A stretch of 64,000 nt of DNA from Ascochyta rabiei (Eukaryota; Ascomycota; Dothideomycetes; Pleosporales; Didymellaceae). A model generated the notes under the pieces. That model searched no databases and was not told the origin of the DNA. It saw nothing but the letters and a program-made list of their open reading frames with translations. Location of the stretch: NCBI RefSeq assembly GCF_004011695.2, contig NC_082413.1:1595001-1659000 (forward strand), given 5' to 3'. The translations under genes were made by a program, and so were the position numbers. Shown here piece after piece: positions 9,712 to 19,856 of the stretch (its first letter is position 1; each line of letters opens with the position of its first letter).

Positions 9712-10578
9712 TCAAACGTACTCCACATACAGCCCTTGAACATTCTCGTCGTCTTCGTCCAGTCTCTCTCTGCTGCCCAGTGTCTTCCCCTGTCCAGCAG
9801 GCGCAGCAAACACAACGTCTCCATACCAGTAGTCGGTATTCTCCAGCTTCCTGGACTCATGTTCGTCCTTTGGCAATCTCAAAACCAGCTTCGCACCCCC
9901 ATCCAAGCCCTCAACATCTCTCACCCTTTGCGCTTGGAAGGATAGCTCATTCCCTCTCTTTACCCCCTCGTTGCCGAAAAGCCTGGCGTACACGGCTCTC
10001 GTCTCCTCCAGCAGTCCTTCATCCCGCACAACCACCGTAAGCTCCTTGACGCCTAAGACAGCGGATGAATGCGCCGTCTTCTCCTCGCTCAGCGGCACTC
10101 GAACCTGTCGATCAGTAATATCGTGACAGAAAAACGGCACCCTCCCCCTACTCGCCTGGCCTCCATTCTCCCCCTTGGGAAAGGTAACCGCCCACCTGAC
10201 ATGCACGCCATCAGCCCGCTTCCGCCCGCCCTCGACGGGCTCCGCGTGACTACCCGCCGGGCCGCCAATAGCCTCCCAAGACTCCCTCGGCGAAGAAGAG
10301 TTGGTCAGACACCAGTCTATCCACCCGGACTTCTCCAGGCCAGATGCCCACCAGTGCGTGTCTACGGGCTTGGAGGGGTCGATGAAGCAGATGAGTTCGA
10401 GGTAGCAGCCGTCGGCCAGCAGGATCAGGATGTTGCTGGTTAGGTTGTCGGCGTGGGTGCCGCCAGGTGTGAGGATGAAGTTTTTGGAGAGGAAGGGGGG
10501 CAGCTTGGGGAATTTGGTAGATGGGTCCACGGGTAGGAAGAGGATTAGATGATCGAGGGCTTGGGTTGTTGGCGCCAT
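9712..10578 (-). CDS. Glyoxalase-like domain protein
   Basis: Single exon, 288 residues from MAPTTQALDHLILFLP. The frame stays open upstream, but the extra part is a translation of a TCACCA-type simple repeat, so the start at 10578 is preferred. The N-terminal ALDHLIL carries the histidine and the later CYLELICFID the glutamate expected of a vicinal-oxygen-chelate fold of the fungal Glyoxalase_3 type; the HADNLTSN segment is also typical. Such proteins are probably metal-dependent lyases, isomerases or binding proteins, and the substrate is unknown. It is divergently paired (218 bp) with the transporter-like gene, so the two may share a promoter. Confidence 0.7.
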   Translation of the reverse strand: MAPTTQALDHLILFLPVDPSTKFPKLPPFLSKNFILTPGGTHADNLTSNILILLADGCYLELICFIDPSKPVDTHWWASGLEKSGWIDWCLTNSSSPRESWEAIGGPAGSHAEPVEGGRKRADGVHVRWAVTFPKGENGGQASRGRVPFFCHDITDRQVRVPLSEEKTAHSSAVLGVKELTVVVRDEGLLEETRAVYARLFGNEGVKRGNELSFQAQRVRDVEGLDGGAKLVLRLPKDEHESRKLENTDYWYGDVVFAAPAGQGKTLGSRERLDEDDENVQGLYVEYV

Positions 10579-10796
10579 CTTGGGGGATGTGATGGTGATG
10601 GTGATGGTGATGGCGCTAGCGCTGGCGCTGGCTGTGATGGGACCTGGGTGAATAGGACGGAGGCACTTCCCCTGCGCAGGGTCCAGGCCACCGGTAGCGC
10701 GCTTGCAACAGGCCAGCACCATTCCGTGCACCCACAAACACCAGCACTGGGCTTCGACATGCCCGTCGCCCCTTCCTCAGCCATGCAGCGGCCGCG

Positions 10797-12611
10797 ATGA
10801 ACCACTCGCGCCCCTTTGCCCGCAGCCCATTCAAGCCATTTCGCCCCGCATTCGACTACCTGAGCCAGATTTCGCGCTCGGCCATCCAGCTCCCCACCGC
10901 CGGCACCTCGAAGCCAATCTTGGCGCCCTTCACAGCCCACCGCCGCAAGACGACCGCCGACTCGCTCGATGGCACAGACGACGACATAGAAGGCCACGCA
11001 GACTCGAACATGGACGGCAGCAGACGCCCCCGCGAGCTGGGACGCGAGCGGGACTTGGACGGCCTTGGGCCCACCGCCCTGCTCATCGACATTGGCTCCC
11101 GCGCCACGTCGCCCTACCCGCGCAGTCGCAGCGCCGCGCCGAGCGAGGACGAGGACGATTACTATGAGCTCAGCAACAGCAACAGCATCAGCAACGGCAT
11201 CAGCAACAGCATCAGCATCGGCACACGTCCGCTGGTTGGCGGCGGCCGTGGCGCAGGGTACGAGAGGCCCAGCTGGAAGATGATCTTTGGCCCGGGAGGG
11301 CTGGGCAACTTCTTGTTCGGGACGTGGGCTGGCTGGCAGATCTGGATTGGCCTGTTGGTGTTTTGGGTGGGAGGCTGTGGATTCGGACTGCTGCTCATGA
11401 ACCGCTTCATCATGCTCACAGGCGTGTACAAGTAGGCGCTCTGCTCTGTCTCTGCCAAGAAGAACGCGCTGACGCTGTGGCAGGTTCCCCTTCCCGCTGA
11501 CAGGCACATATCTCCAGCTCATACTCACCCACCTTCTGCTCGTCGCCTTCTCGAGCCTGACGCGCGGCCTCGCGAGCCCGCTGCGACGTCTTGGATTCGG
11601 GGCTGCCGTTGCGCCAGCGATCCCCATCGCGCCCATCGGCGGTGCCTTCAGGAGCGTCAACATCAGGACCGGGGTTGCGCGATTCCTGCGCTGGCTGACC
11701 AATGGCTCCGGCGGGATCGCTGGCGGCGGCCTGTTCGAGTTCGACTTCTGCGTTGCCAAACACGTCCTCCCCTTGGCCGCCGTCTTCGTCGCCAAAGTCC
11801 TGCTGAGCAACTTCTCGTTTGCGTACGTCTTCTGTCGCACACCGCCCCCAGCTTTCTGAACTAACGCCTCCCCAGCTACGCACCCCTCCGTGTCTACCAA
11901 CTAGCCCGCGTCGGCGTCACTCCCCTTTCCCTCGTCTTCTCCTGCCTCCTGCAGAGAGACAGCCTCTCCGGCTCCACGCTCTCCGCCGCCCTCATCGCGA
12001 CCCTGAACCTGCTCTTCGCAACGCTCGGCTCAAACGTCCGCGTCACATGGGAGTCCATCGTCGCAGGTGTCTTCTCTTCCTTCTTCGCCGCCCTGTACCC
12101 CATACTACTGCTCCGTACATACCGCACCCTGCTCGCTCGACTGCTTCCCCTGGGCGACTTGCTGTCTGGCTACCCAACAGGGCGGGGAGAGGGTGAAGAC
12201 TGCGGAAACAGAGAGGAGACACGAGCCTACTACCGCACGCTGCACTACACATCTCTCCTCTCCATCGCCCTTCTCACGCCCATCGTCCTGCTCTCCGGCG
12301 AGCTGCCCAACATATACCACAACATCCCCTTTCTCGACGTGCCCTTCTTCTGGCTGATGATCTGGTGTGGCGCGATTGGATCTTGGGCCGTGTTCAGCAG
12401 TACACTACTGCTCGCCAAAGCGACCAGCCCGCTCAGCGCAACCTTTGTCAACGTGCCAAGGAGCGCAGTGCAGCTGATGCTGCTGAGCATGTTCAAAATG
12501 CCCGCCTACAGCTGGGTCGGCGTCGCTCTGTGCTGGGCCGCCAGCGCATGGTATGCTGCGAGTCGGCGCGCAGAGAGCCGGGGGACGAGGGTCAGGCTTG
12601 AGGGGAGATAG
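10797..12611 (+). CDS. Nucleotide-sugar-transporter-like multi-pass protein (GDP-mannose transporter-type, DMT superfamily)
   Basis: Exons 10797-11431, 11484-11822 and 11876-12611 join in frame to 569 residues. The first 130 residues are hydrophilic and disordered, with a Ser/Asn/Ile run (about residues 121-140) encoded by an AGCAAC/AGCATC repeat at 11173-11222. After WKMIFGPGGLGNFLFGTWAGWQIWI come about nine to ten hydrophobic helices. The last part shows the nucleotide-sugar/triose-phosphate transporter style: PLRVYQLARVGVTPLSLVFS, then NLLFATLGSNVRVTWESIVAGVFSSFFAALYP, and a final FVNVPRSAVQLMLLSMF. It probably resides in the Golgi or ER and moves a nucleotide sugar; specificity is not readable. 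The long disordered N-terminus is unusual for the family. Confidence 0.65.
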
Positions 12612-13736
12612 CGTGTTGATGTAGAGCGGGATTGCAAGACACGTGCAGACGACTCTTGACTCGCCATGTAAAACATCTAAGCCTGCGAGTTGCGTTTTTT
12701 GCCTCTTGCACGCCATACCATAAACCTCTTTACTGCTTTTTTTCCTTTTCTCTAAAACCCAAACCCCCTGCTTCTACGGACCGCACCGTCTAAGCACAAG
12801 CCCAATGTGCGAGCCTTTTCACTCTATGCCCCTGGTATCGAACTAGTGGTCAAGTGTCGCTATCTCTGTTCGGCTCGACATGGCCAACTTTCCCATAAAA
12901 AGAACAACGCAAAGCGCGACATGATCTGTCAAAAGTCAGAGTGCAGAACCCCATGGCTAGCTTTTTTCCCCTTCGTCACACTGCATTTTGCATTGAGCGA
13001 AGTGGAGTGGGTTGGAAGTTGCTAGGGCATGGCTATGGCTTTTGTGCTTTGTGAAGCTTCATTCAGACAAGGGAGAGAGTACGTGTGGCTTTCATTCGAG
13101 GATGAAACATGCTTCTCCATACCAGCGTTGCTGTCTATTGGTAAAACCGTGTAATTATATGGGAGTCGATAGATGTCTGTTGGTTTCTTGGTTAGGCGTT
13201 GGCTTCTTGTCGTTCATTTCCTTGCTGTTCATGTGCCTCGTGGCTTTTTTCGGTTCGGGAGCGTTGGTGGTGCGGAATGTTTTCTGCCGTGGTGGTCGTT
13301 TCGTCGTCCTCGTTTCGTCCTTCTCGTTTCGTCCTTCTCGTTTCGTCGTCCGCTGCGATGGGTGGTTTTGAGCCTCTGTTGTGTAGTACTTTGGCTCGCA
13401 ATTTTTTTCATTTATTCCTTTCTATTATGGTATTTCCTTTTACCTTGCTGCACAATGCACATTGATGATGACACTGATAAGCAGCCTCAAGGAGTTTTTT
13501 TTGTTTCCTCTTTGGTACTTGGCAGAGCTGCTACGATGTTCTTTCATGGCGACCATGCATCTCCACACAGAACAATGTCATTGTCTTGAGGGCGATCTGG
13601 ACTGTTTGGATCTATATTTTGAAGGTATCTCCGTGCAATATGTCTGTGATTCACATTGCCTTTAGACTTGCAGTGCACCCACGGTCAAGCAGTGGAACTT
13701 CTTCGCCATCAGAGCTTTTGATACATCTTTACAGCC
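12612..13736. other. Intergenic, no gene supported; contains a 14-bp tandem repeat
   Basis: The only clear structure is four 14-bp units (TCGTTTCGTCSTYC) at 13296-13351, in the order A-B-B-A. Frames here are short and low-complexity. The last part is the promoter of the Cys/His-rich protein. Confidence 0.45.
13296..13351 (+). repeat. 14-bp tandem repeat, four units
   Basis: Units TCGTTTCGTCGTCC, TCGTTTCGTCCTTC (twice) and TCGTTTCGTCGTCC again. Intergenic; no function seen. Confidence 0.85.
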
Positions 13737-14786
13737 ATGAGCAGCAGTACTTCGTCTCAATCGCTTGAGAGCATTTTCAGTGATCCAGAATCTTACTCTT
13801 CAGAGTCCCCGTCTCCTGATCCTGTGCCGCCTCCGCTTATACCTCTGCCGCCTCCGCAGTGCGACGACTGGCACCACTGCGATCCCACAGGTATCAACTG
13901 TGGTGGTACCTTTCATGTTTGTCCAGGCTTCGACCCTGTCGGCGGAAATGTCACTTACGGCCCCGTTCCCATCTTTCATCCAGCGCCTCCGGCAGGTATG
14001 GGATTCGCAGCTAGAGTGTGCGATCAATGTCGCCAACACGACAACGGCATTCCTCATCCAAAGAACGTCCAAGTACGAACATGGGCTGATGCTAACGCGT
14101 ATTCCGGTAACTTGATACAGCTATGCCACTCATGCATCCAGGACGAGGTAGAGCTATACTGGCAGCGACTCAGTCTCAACACGCCAGTCCCGGCCCTCCC
14201 AGCCGGCGCATCGCCCTCCCTCTTCGACGCCCAACAATGGCCCACGACCGCCAACACCGAGCAAAACCTGTGCATCTGCCACTCCAGAGCAATTGCCACG
14301 TACGACCGCTATTGTCACCAGTGCCGCGACCAAGGCTTTCAACGCTGGTTCACCGCTGCTTACCACGCCAACGAACAGTTCCTCAGAACCAAGACAAAAC
14401 CCGTCATCACAGGTCAGAAATTATGTGACTTACACGCCCCACACAATACCCATCCAGCCCACCGCATCACGCAACGCACCATCCAAGCGCGGATGAACGC
14501 TAGCATCGGACGCATGTGCCCCTGCGGTGAGCGACCCAAGGCACCGGAAGCCGTGGGCCAGGAGTATATCTTGTATTGTTTGTGCTGTTCAGGTGTTAGA
14601 ATCTTCCCAAACCATCTGCCTCCTCAATACCAGCAAGCTAATATGCGAGCGAGACGACGAAGCCCTAGGAACCACAGTACGTCTCGCACCAAAGGACCTG
14701 TCAGGGCGGCGAGATCGCATCTCTTCAGGGTCAATATTGAGCGAGGTTGGATTGCGAATGGGGATCCTGACATCGGTGGCGCTTGA
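13737..14786 (+). CDS. Orphan Cys/His-rich protein, possible zinc-binding
   Basis: Single exon, 349 residues, not recognised. A Ser/Pro-rich start (residues 1-45) leads into many paired cysteines: CDQCRQH near 100, CHSC near 132, CICH near 183, CHQC near 197, CDLH near 232, CPCGE near 262 and CLCC near 281. CxxC/CxxH pairs at regular spacing suggest several small zinc-binding units, as in RING- or ribbon-like folds, but none fits a named domain. The C-terminus is Arg-rich (ARRRSPRNHSTSRTKGPVRAAR) and could bind nucleic acid or act as a nuclear signal. No signal peptide or membrane segment. The single unbroken long frame and the patterned cysteines support a real gene. Confidence 0.65.
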   Translation: MSSSTSSQSLESIFSDPESYSSESPSPDPVPPPLIPLPPPQCDDWHHCDPTGINCGGTFHVCPGFDPVGGNVTYGPVPIFHPAPPAGMGFAARVCDQCRQHDNGIPHPKNVQVRTWADANAYSGNLIQLCHSCIQDEVELYWQRLSLNTPVPALPAGASPSLFDAQQWPTTANTEQNLCICHSRAIATYDRYCHQCRDQGFQRWFTAAYHANEQFLRTKTKPVITGQKLCDLHAPHNTHPAHRITQRTIQARMNASIGRMCPCGERPKAPEAVGQEYILYCLCCSGVRIFPNHLPPQYQQANMRARRRSPRNHSTSRTKGPVRAARSHLFRVNIERGWIANGDPDIGGA

Positions 14787-15699
14787 GATACTGTGGATGA
14801 GTTCTGTTCCTCCAAAACATAAAGGCAAGATAGATAGATAAACGGCGTGATTTTGTTCTCAACTTCTGTTTCCAGCGCAGAACTCTCAATTCATCACCCT
14901 CCGCATCTCCACATCTCCCCTTCTCCCAGCGTCAGTGCGTTGGTCTCATTTCTGTTGCCACTACCAGCTCGCTCCGCCTAGACTTGAAGTCGACAATGCA
15001 GCAGTCCAAGAAAGACCAATAACCTCTCGTTGTCCTCAATGTCGGCGAGATGGAATTCCTTCTTCGATAGAGCTTTCGACAGGACCGCGCAACAGATATC
15101 GGATGCTTCTCGGGTGATAAGAAAACAAACGGCATCGGACGACTCGACTTTGCGCGGCACAGAGAGCCGCTGCGGAGAGTTGAGATTTCAGCATTTTCGA
15201 GCAGTGTGCAGACCGGACAAAACCCCCATGGATCAGATCTCTGAGTAAGCTGGAGATCTGAGATACAGGAAGCTATCTCTGGTAGGCCAGAACCAAAGAG
15301 TGTGATGGCATTAAACTCTCCGTTTTCTGTAACAGCCTGTGGGTGTAGAGAGCATTTGTTTGAGCTACCAGCGAAGTGGTGATCACTATGATGCCGATGC
15401 CTTGGTTGGTAGAGGTGGGTGGATCTGAGAAAGGAAGAAAAAAGGAAGAGAGCAAGTCATGCTGAGTGGCAGTAAAAAAATTGGAGAAAGGGAGAGCAGA
15501 CATTAGAGGACATCGGGTGATTTTTAGGTCAAGGAAAGATGGTGTTGCGATAGTAGAGACAGAGGGAGAGATGCTAGGGAACACGAGGGTTCTTCAGCCT
15601 CCTCACAAGTCACATGTGACAGAAGCTTTCCGAAAATTTGTGGATATTGGTACATGTTACAAAAGCGTTCCGGTTTACATACACTCTTACGTCAAGCGC
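14787..15699. other. Intergenic, about 0.9 kb, no gene seen
   Basis: Two convergent genes end at its borders. Short overlapping frames only; nothing recognisable. It probably holds both 3' untranslated regions. Confidence 0.5.
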
Positions 15700-18600
15700 T
15701 TAGCGGTAGTCGTTCGAGTTGTGGCCGCCTTGTCTGTTGCCGCCACCTCCGTAGCCACCACGTCCCCTTCCGCCACCACGGTCGTTCCTGGGTGGACGGT
15801 CGTTGTAAGGATTATTCCCTTGATATCCACCGTTGCGTCCCCCACCGCCTCCCTGATACCCGTCTCTTGCACCAGCGTATCCACCGCCTCCTCCACCAGA
15901 GTAGCCGTCCCTGTTCGCGCCGCCATATCCGTTTCCACCAGCATGACTTTGCGGTGGGCCCCTGGGCTGTTGCTGTCCCATCCAAGCCGGTCTCTGCGCC
16001 TGTTGCTGCTGCGGTGGCGCAAAGCCAGGCGAGCCCTGCGCAAACCCGCCTGGTGCTCCAAAGCCTGGAGGAGGCACCCAGCCTGGTGGAGGCGGTGGAA
16101 TACCACCCTGAGGCGGCGGGGGCCAAGATTGTGCACCTGGCACGAAAGGCGGGGCGGCGAACCCAGGTGGTCCCGCGGCGTAGCTTCCATTGTTACCACT
16201 GTTGTAGCCGCCGTTGTTGTAGCCTCCGCGGTTGTTGTTGTAACCTCCTCCACCACGACCGCCACGGCCGCCACGGTCATTGTAACCTCCACCACGTCCA
16301 CGGTATCCGCCGCGGCCGCCGCGATCTTGGTTTCGCTTAACAGCAGCCTTCTCGCCCTCGCTGAGAACTGGGGTGGGGAGGTTCACGCCCTTGAGGAGGA
16401 CGGACTTGTGTGCGTTGTCGGCGGTCAGTGGGGGCATCTCGTAATAGACCCTGAACGCTCATTAGTTCGAAAGTCATTGAGAGTTAGATGGGAAAGTATT
16501 CATACCTCATTGAGCCGTCCTGCACAATCTCGAAGTCGGTTTCGCCGTCAACATCAAAGGGAGGTACAAGCTGGCTGTCCGGAACGAAGAGGTCGTGGGT
16601 TTCGATCTCGCCGTGGAGGGCGCCGGACTTTTCTGGATCAATGCTGTGCTTCTTGACAGCGGTGCGGTAGAGCGCTGTGTTGGCATCGTTGAACAGCTTG
16701 CCTTCTTGGGAGAACATCAGGGTCTCTTTGCCAAACTCGTTGCGCGCCTTTTCGTCAGGCGAAAGTTCGGGGTATTTGGTGGCCATGGCGTCGAGTAGTC
16801 GCTTCTCATCGATGAACGGCAACACGGCGACACCTTGCCAAGCAAACTTCTTCCCGTTGAGATCGATGGGGAAGTCGACAGGGTAGAAGTCGTAAATCGA
16901 ACTCTCGGGGTCTTCCATGAGGACGCGGAATGGTTCTGGGATGGCGTGGTTGGACGCGGCAGGCAAAACACCCATGAGTTGTTCGTAGGGGTGAAATGGC
17001 ACACCCTTTTCAAACAGTTCACGTGGGTTCATGTCCTCGAGGCCTACGAAGTCGGCAGCAAAGGGAGCGTAGTGATGAGGGAAGTACCAGGTCCAAGAGG
17101 GGCAGCCTTGCATATAGTATGCCAGCACCCAGCAAAGACCCTCAGCATACTGGCGAGCGACCTTGTTGCGGAAGGCAATGTCATCAGGCGCAACATGAAA
17201 CTTTTGCTGGTAGTATCGCTCCTCGTAACCGGGTTCCCAAAGCATGATGGTGTCCTCCGGTGGCGCATCATCCTTTTTCTTCTCGGCTTGCACCGGGTCA
17301 TCAGGCACGACAGGAGTGTTGCGCCCAGGTGTGCCGTTGTCCGCATCTTCGACTTCATCTGCCTTGCGTTTGCCTAGAACGACGGGTGTGTCTGCGCCTG
17401 AGACTGACTCGGAAGCAGGACTAGATTCATCCGTAGGAGGAGCCGTGCCGTCTCCCTTTGCCTTCATCATCTCCTTTAGACGGGCTGCAGCACTCTTGTT
17501 GGTCTGGACATCTCGGTTGTGAAGCACGTCCTTGTGAGCGTCACGGACCTCGCTCGATTGCGCATCTTGCGGAGCGAAGAAGAGGACCCCGGAGTTCATG
17601 TAGGTGCTTGTGTCCTCCTTGACGCGCTTGAATGGTGGTGCGCCGTTGTTGCGATCGTTGTGTCCTCCGCGGCTTCCTCCACGGCCTCTGAAATTACCAG
17701 CCTCGCGCTGAGCACGCTTGGCAGCCTGGCGGTCCGAGACTTCCTTACGCTTCTTAAAGATGTCGGCCTCCTTGCCAGCGAGAGCAGTCAGAATCTGCTG
17801 CACGCGGCGCATGTCTGGGTAACCGTCCTTGGTAACATAGTCATCCATCTCCGCAGCTAGATCTCGCCAAATGCTGATGAGCAGATCGATACCTTGATCG
17901 CGAATCTCCAAACTGGGTAGATGAGGCAGGAAATCGTTTCCAACAAAGAAACACATAAATACCCAATCATCAAGTGCGCGCTCTAGGTCGTAGGTGAATG
18001 TCCTCTTAGGTGTATCCATCTCGACAGCTAGATATTCACGCAATATGCCAGTATGAAGCCAGATGTAAGGCTTGAGCTGGTGCTCAGACGAGGCCCACTC
18101 TTCAGCAGCCTCCTCCTCTGTAAGCTTCTTGCCGTCGTCAGGGAATTCACAGTTGTTGCGAATGTGACCTTTTCGTCCACAGCGTGTGCACACCTTGTCC
18201 TTACCCGAGTCGAAGAAGACATCTTCTCTGAGTACACGGAAACGAGGCTCATGGGTTGCAAGACTCAACATGATCAAATCAGCGTCCAAGCCGTAGATGA
18301 CGTGGGAAGTGTTGGGGTCATGTGTAGGCATGGCGCGTTGCGAGCGAACAAAGTTCATGATCTTGTGTTCACCTTCACCAGGCACAGAAGCGTCGGAGAT
18401 GATGACTTTCATGTCCTTCCACGAAGGATCGGTTGTGAACTTGTAGGCACACCAGTATTGGAGAGACTCAGCAAGGAGATGCATAAAAGGCGTACCAGGC
18501 GTGATAGCGTTGGAGTCCCACGTCTTCTCGACGACCTCCTCTATGCTTGAGATGTCTTCACCGCGGCTGGCCTTCTGAGAGTTGAGCATCTTGACGAATT

Positions 18601-19000
18601 CAGCACGCTCTTCGTCCTTTTCAGCGGCCTCCTTGGCTGAGCGGAAACGACGAGAGCGTTGTTGGTTCATCTTTGCACGAGGGGCGACACCGTCAACAGC
18701 CATGTAGAGCAGCTTGCGAGGGCGCACCATACCGACGACACGGTCAGTGTACTCAAAGATGGCAACCATCATATCAGCCTCGGTCTTGGGCGCAGGCTTG
18801 TCTTCGGGGTGCGAACATGGGTGGACAATGCCGTTCATGTCGAGATACAGGTTATCGAACTCTTCGCCATTGGGGTTCGGTTTGGTGCGGTCGACCGGGA
18901 TGACCTGGTCGCCGACCTTCTTCGGTTGGTCCTCTATGACAGTGGACACGATCTTGGGGTATTTCTGGCTGAGCCAGCGAAACATGGCGGGAACACCCAT
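15700..19000 (-). CDS. RAT1: 5'-3' exoribonuclease 2 (nuclear XRN family)
   Basis: Exon 1 is 19000-16506 and exon 2 is 16450-15700, with one 55-bp intron (GTATGA...TTCAG) joining in frame to 1081 residues. The start MGVPAMFRWLSQKYP is the conserved XRN N-terminus. The catalytic region follows with DMNGIVHPC, AVDGVAPRAKMNQQR and DASVPGEGEHKI, which hold the acidic residues that bind metal. A CCHC zinc knuckle (CTRCGRKGHIRNNCEF) sits near residue 270, as in fungal Rat1. The end of exon 1 runs into VYYEMPPLTADNAHKSVLLKGV in exon 2, a conserved XRN2 segment. The last 200 residues are Gly/Arg/Asn- and Pro-rich RGG-type. Role: trimming pre-rRNA 5' ends and torpedo termination of RNA polymerase II. 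Divergent from USO1. Confidence 0.95.
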
Positions 19001-19856
19001 GTTGGCGGGTGGCGCGCCGTGGCGTGCGGTGTGCTGGGTGTAGTAGGGGTGCGAGTGCTGGGAGAGGTGGCACTGGAGAGAGCGAAAGCGCGTATACTGA
19101 GGCTCGAAGTCCTGTTATAGTATTTGCGGTACACTACAAGAAGGGGGGAAATGCTGCTGTCGACGGTCCGTCGATGGCTGCAGGCTGGAAGATGGAGGAT
19201 GGAAGGTGGTGGAAGATGGAAGAGTGAAGAGTGAAGAGTGAAGAGTGAAGAGTGAAGAGTGAAGAGTGAAGAGTGAAGAGTGAAGAGTGAAGAGCGAAGA
19301 GTGAAGAATGAAAGGCAAACAGGTGGAGGTGGACGTGGACGCGGACGCTACTCGGGAGCGACGAATGCTGAGGTCCAGGGGGAGAGTCGTGACGTTCACA
19401 CTGATGTTGCAGTCGCGGTCCTGTACCCTGTGACGGGCGACGCGACGAGACGAGACGAGACGATGGGGATGGGGAGGGTGAGGCGGACGAAAGAAGAAAG
19501 AGCGAGGCGGCGCGCAAGAAGGCTGGCTGCATCGAGATTATTTCGCGCCCGCCTGGGGAGCCGTGGTTTCGCCGGCTCTGGGCTAGGGCGCAGCAGCTGT
19601 GGCGCAGTCCGTTGTGGCTGTCGCAGTCCGTGCCCGGTTTTCTACGTGGAACGTGGCCGTGTCGTGCGTGGATGGACGCACCCTGGGCGCACGCTTGATC
19701 CGGTGTCGCATTCTCATGCATTCCTCCTGGTAGCCCTTTGCTCTCCCGGGCTTCTCTTCCGTGCCTGTTCCTCTGCTGCGCCCGGAAAGAAAAGACAGCG
19801 GCGCTTTGCTATGCGCCCATAGCTGCCCTGGCCGTCCTCAGCTGTCGACCGCGAAG
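19001..19856. promoter_or_regulatory. Divergent promoter region between RAT1 and USO1
   Basis: About 0.86 kb separates the two start codons. It holds a 13-copy heptanucleotide satellite, followed by a GC-rich stretch with CGACGAGACGAGACGAGACG near 19439. Frames within it are not conserved in style and are treated as non-coding. Confidence 0.55.
19219..19309 (+). repeat. Heptanucleotide satellite (GAAGAGT)13
   Basis: Thirteen contiguous 7-bp units, eleven perfect and two with one substitution each (units 11 and 13). Related purine-rich GGAAGATGGA sequence precedes it, and probably seeded the array. The opposite strand is a pyrimidine tract about 130 bp upstream of the RAT1 start. Confidence 0.9.

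Noticed and set aside
9105..9860. 251-residue minus-strand frame
   Set aside because: Overlaps the end of the glyoxalase-like gene out of frame and is Ser/Pro/Thr-biased from pyrimidine-rich sequence; no domain.
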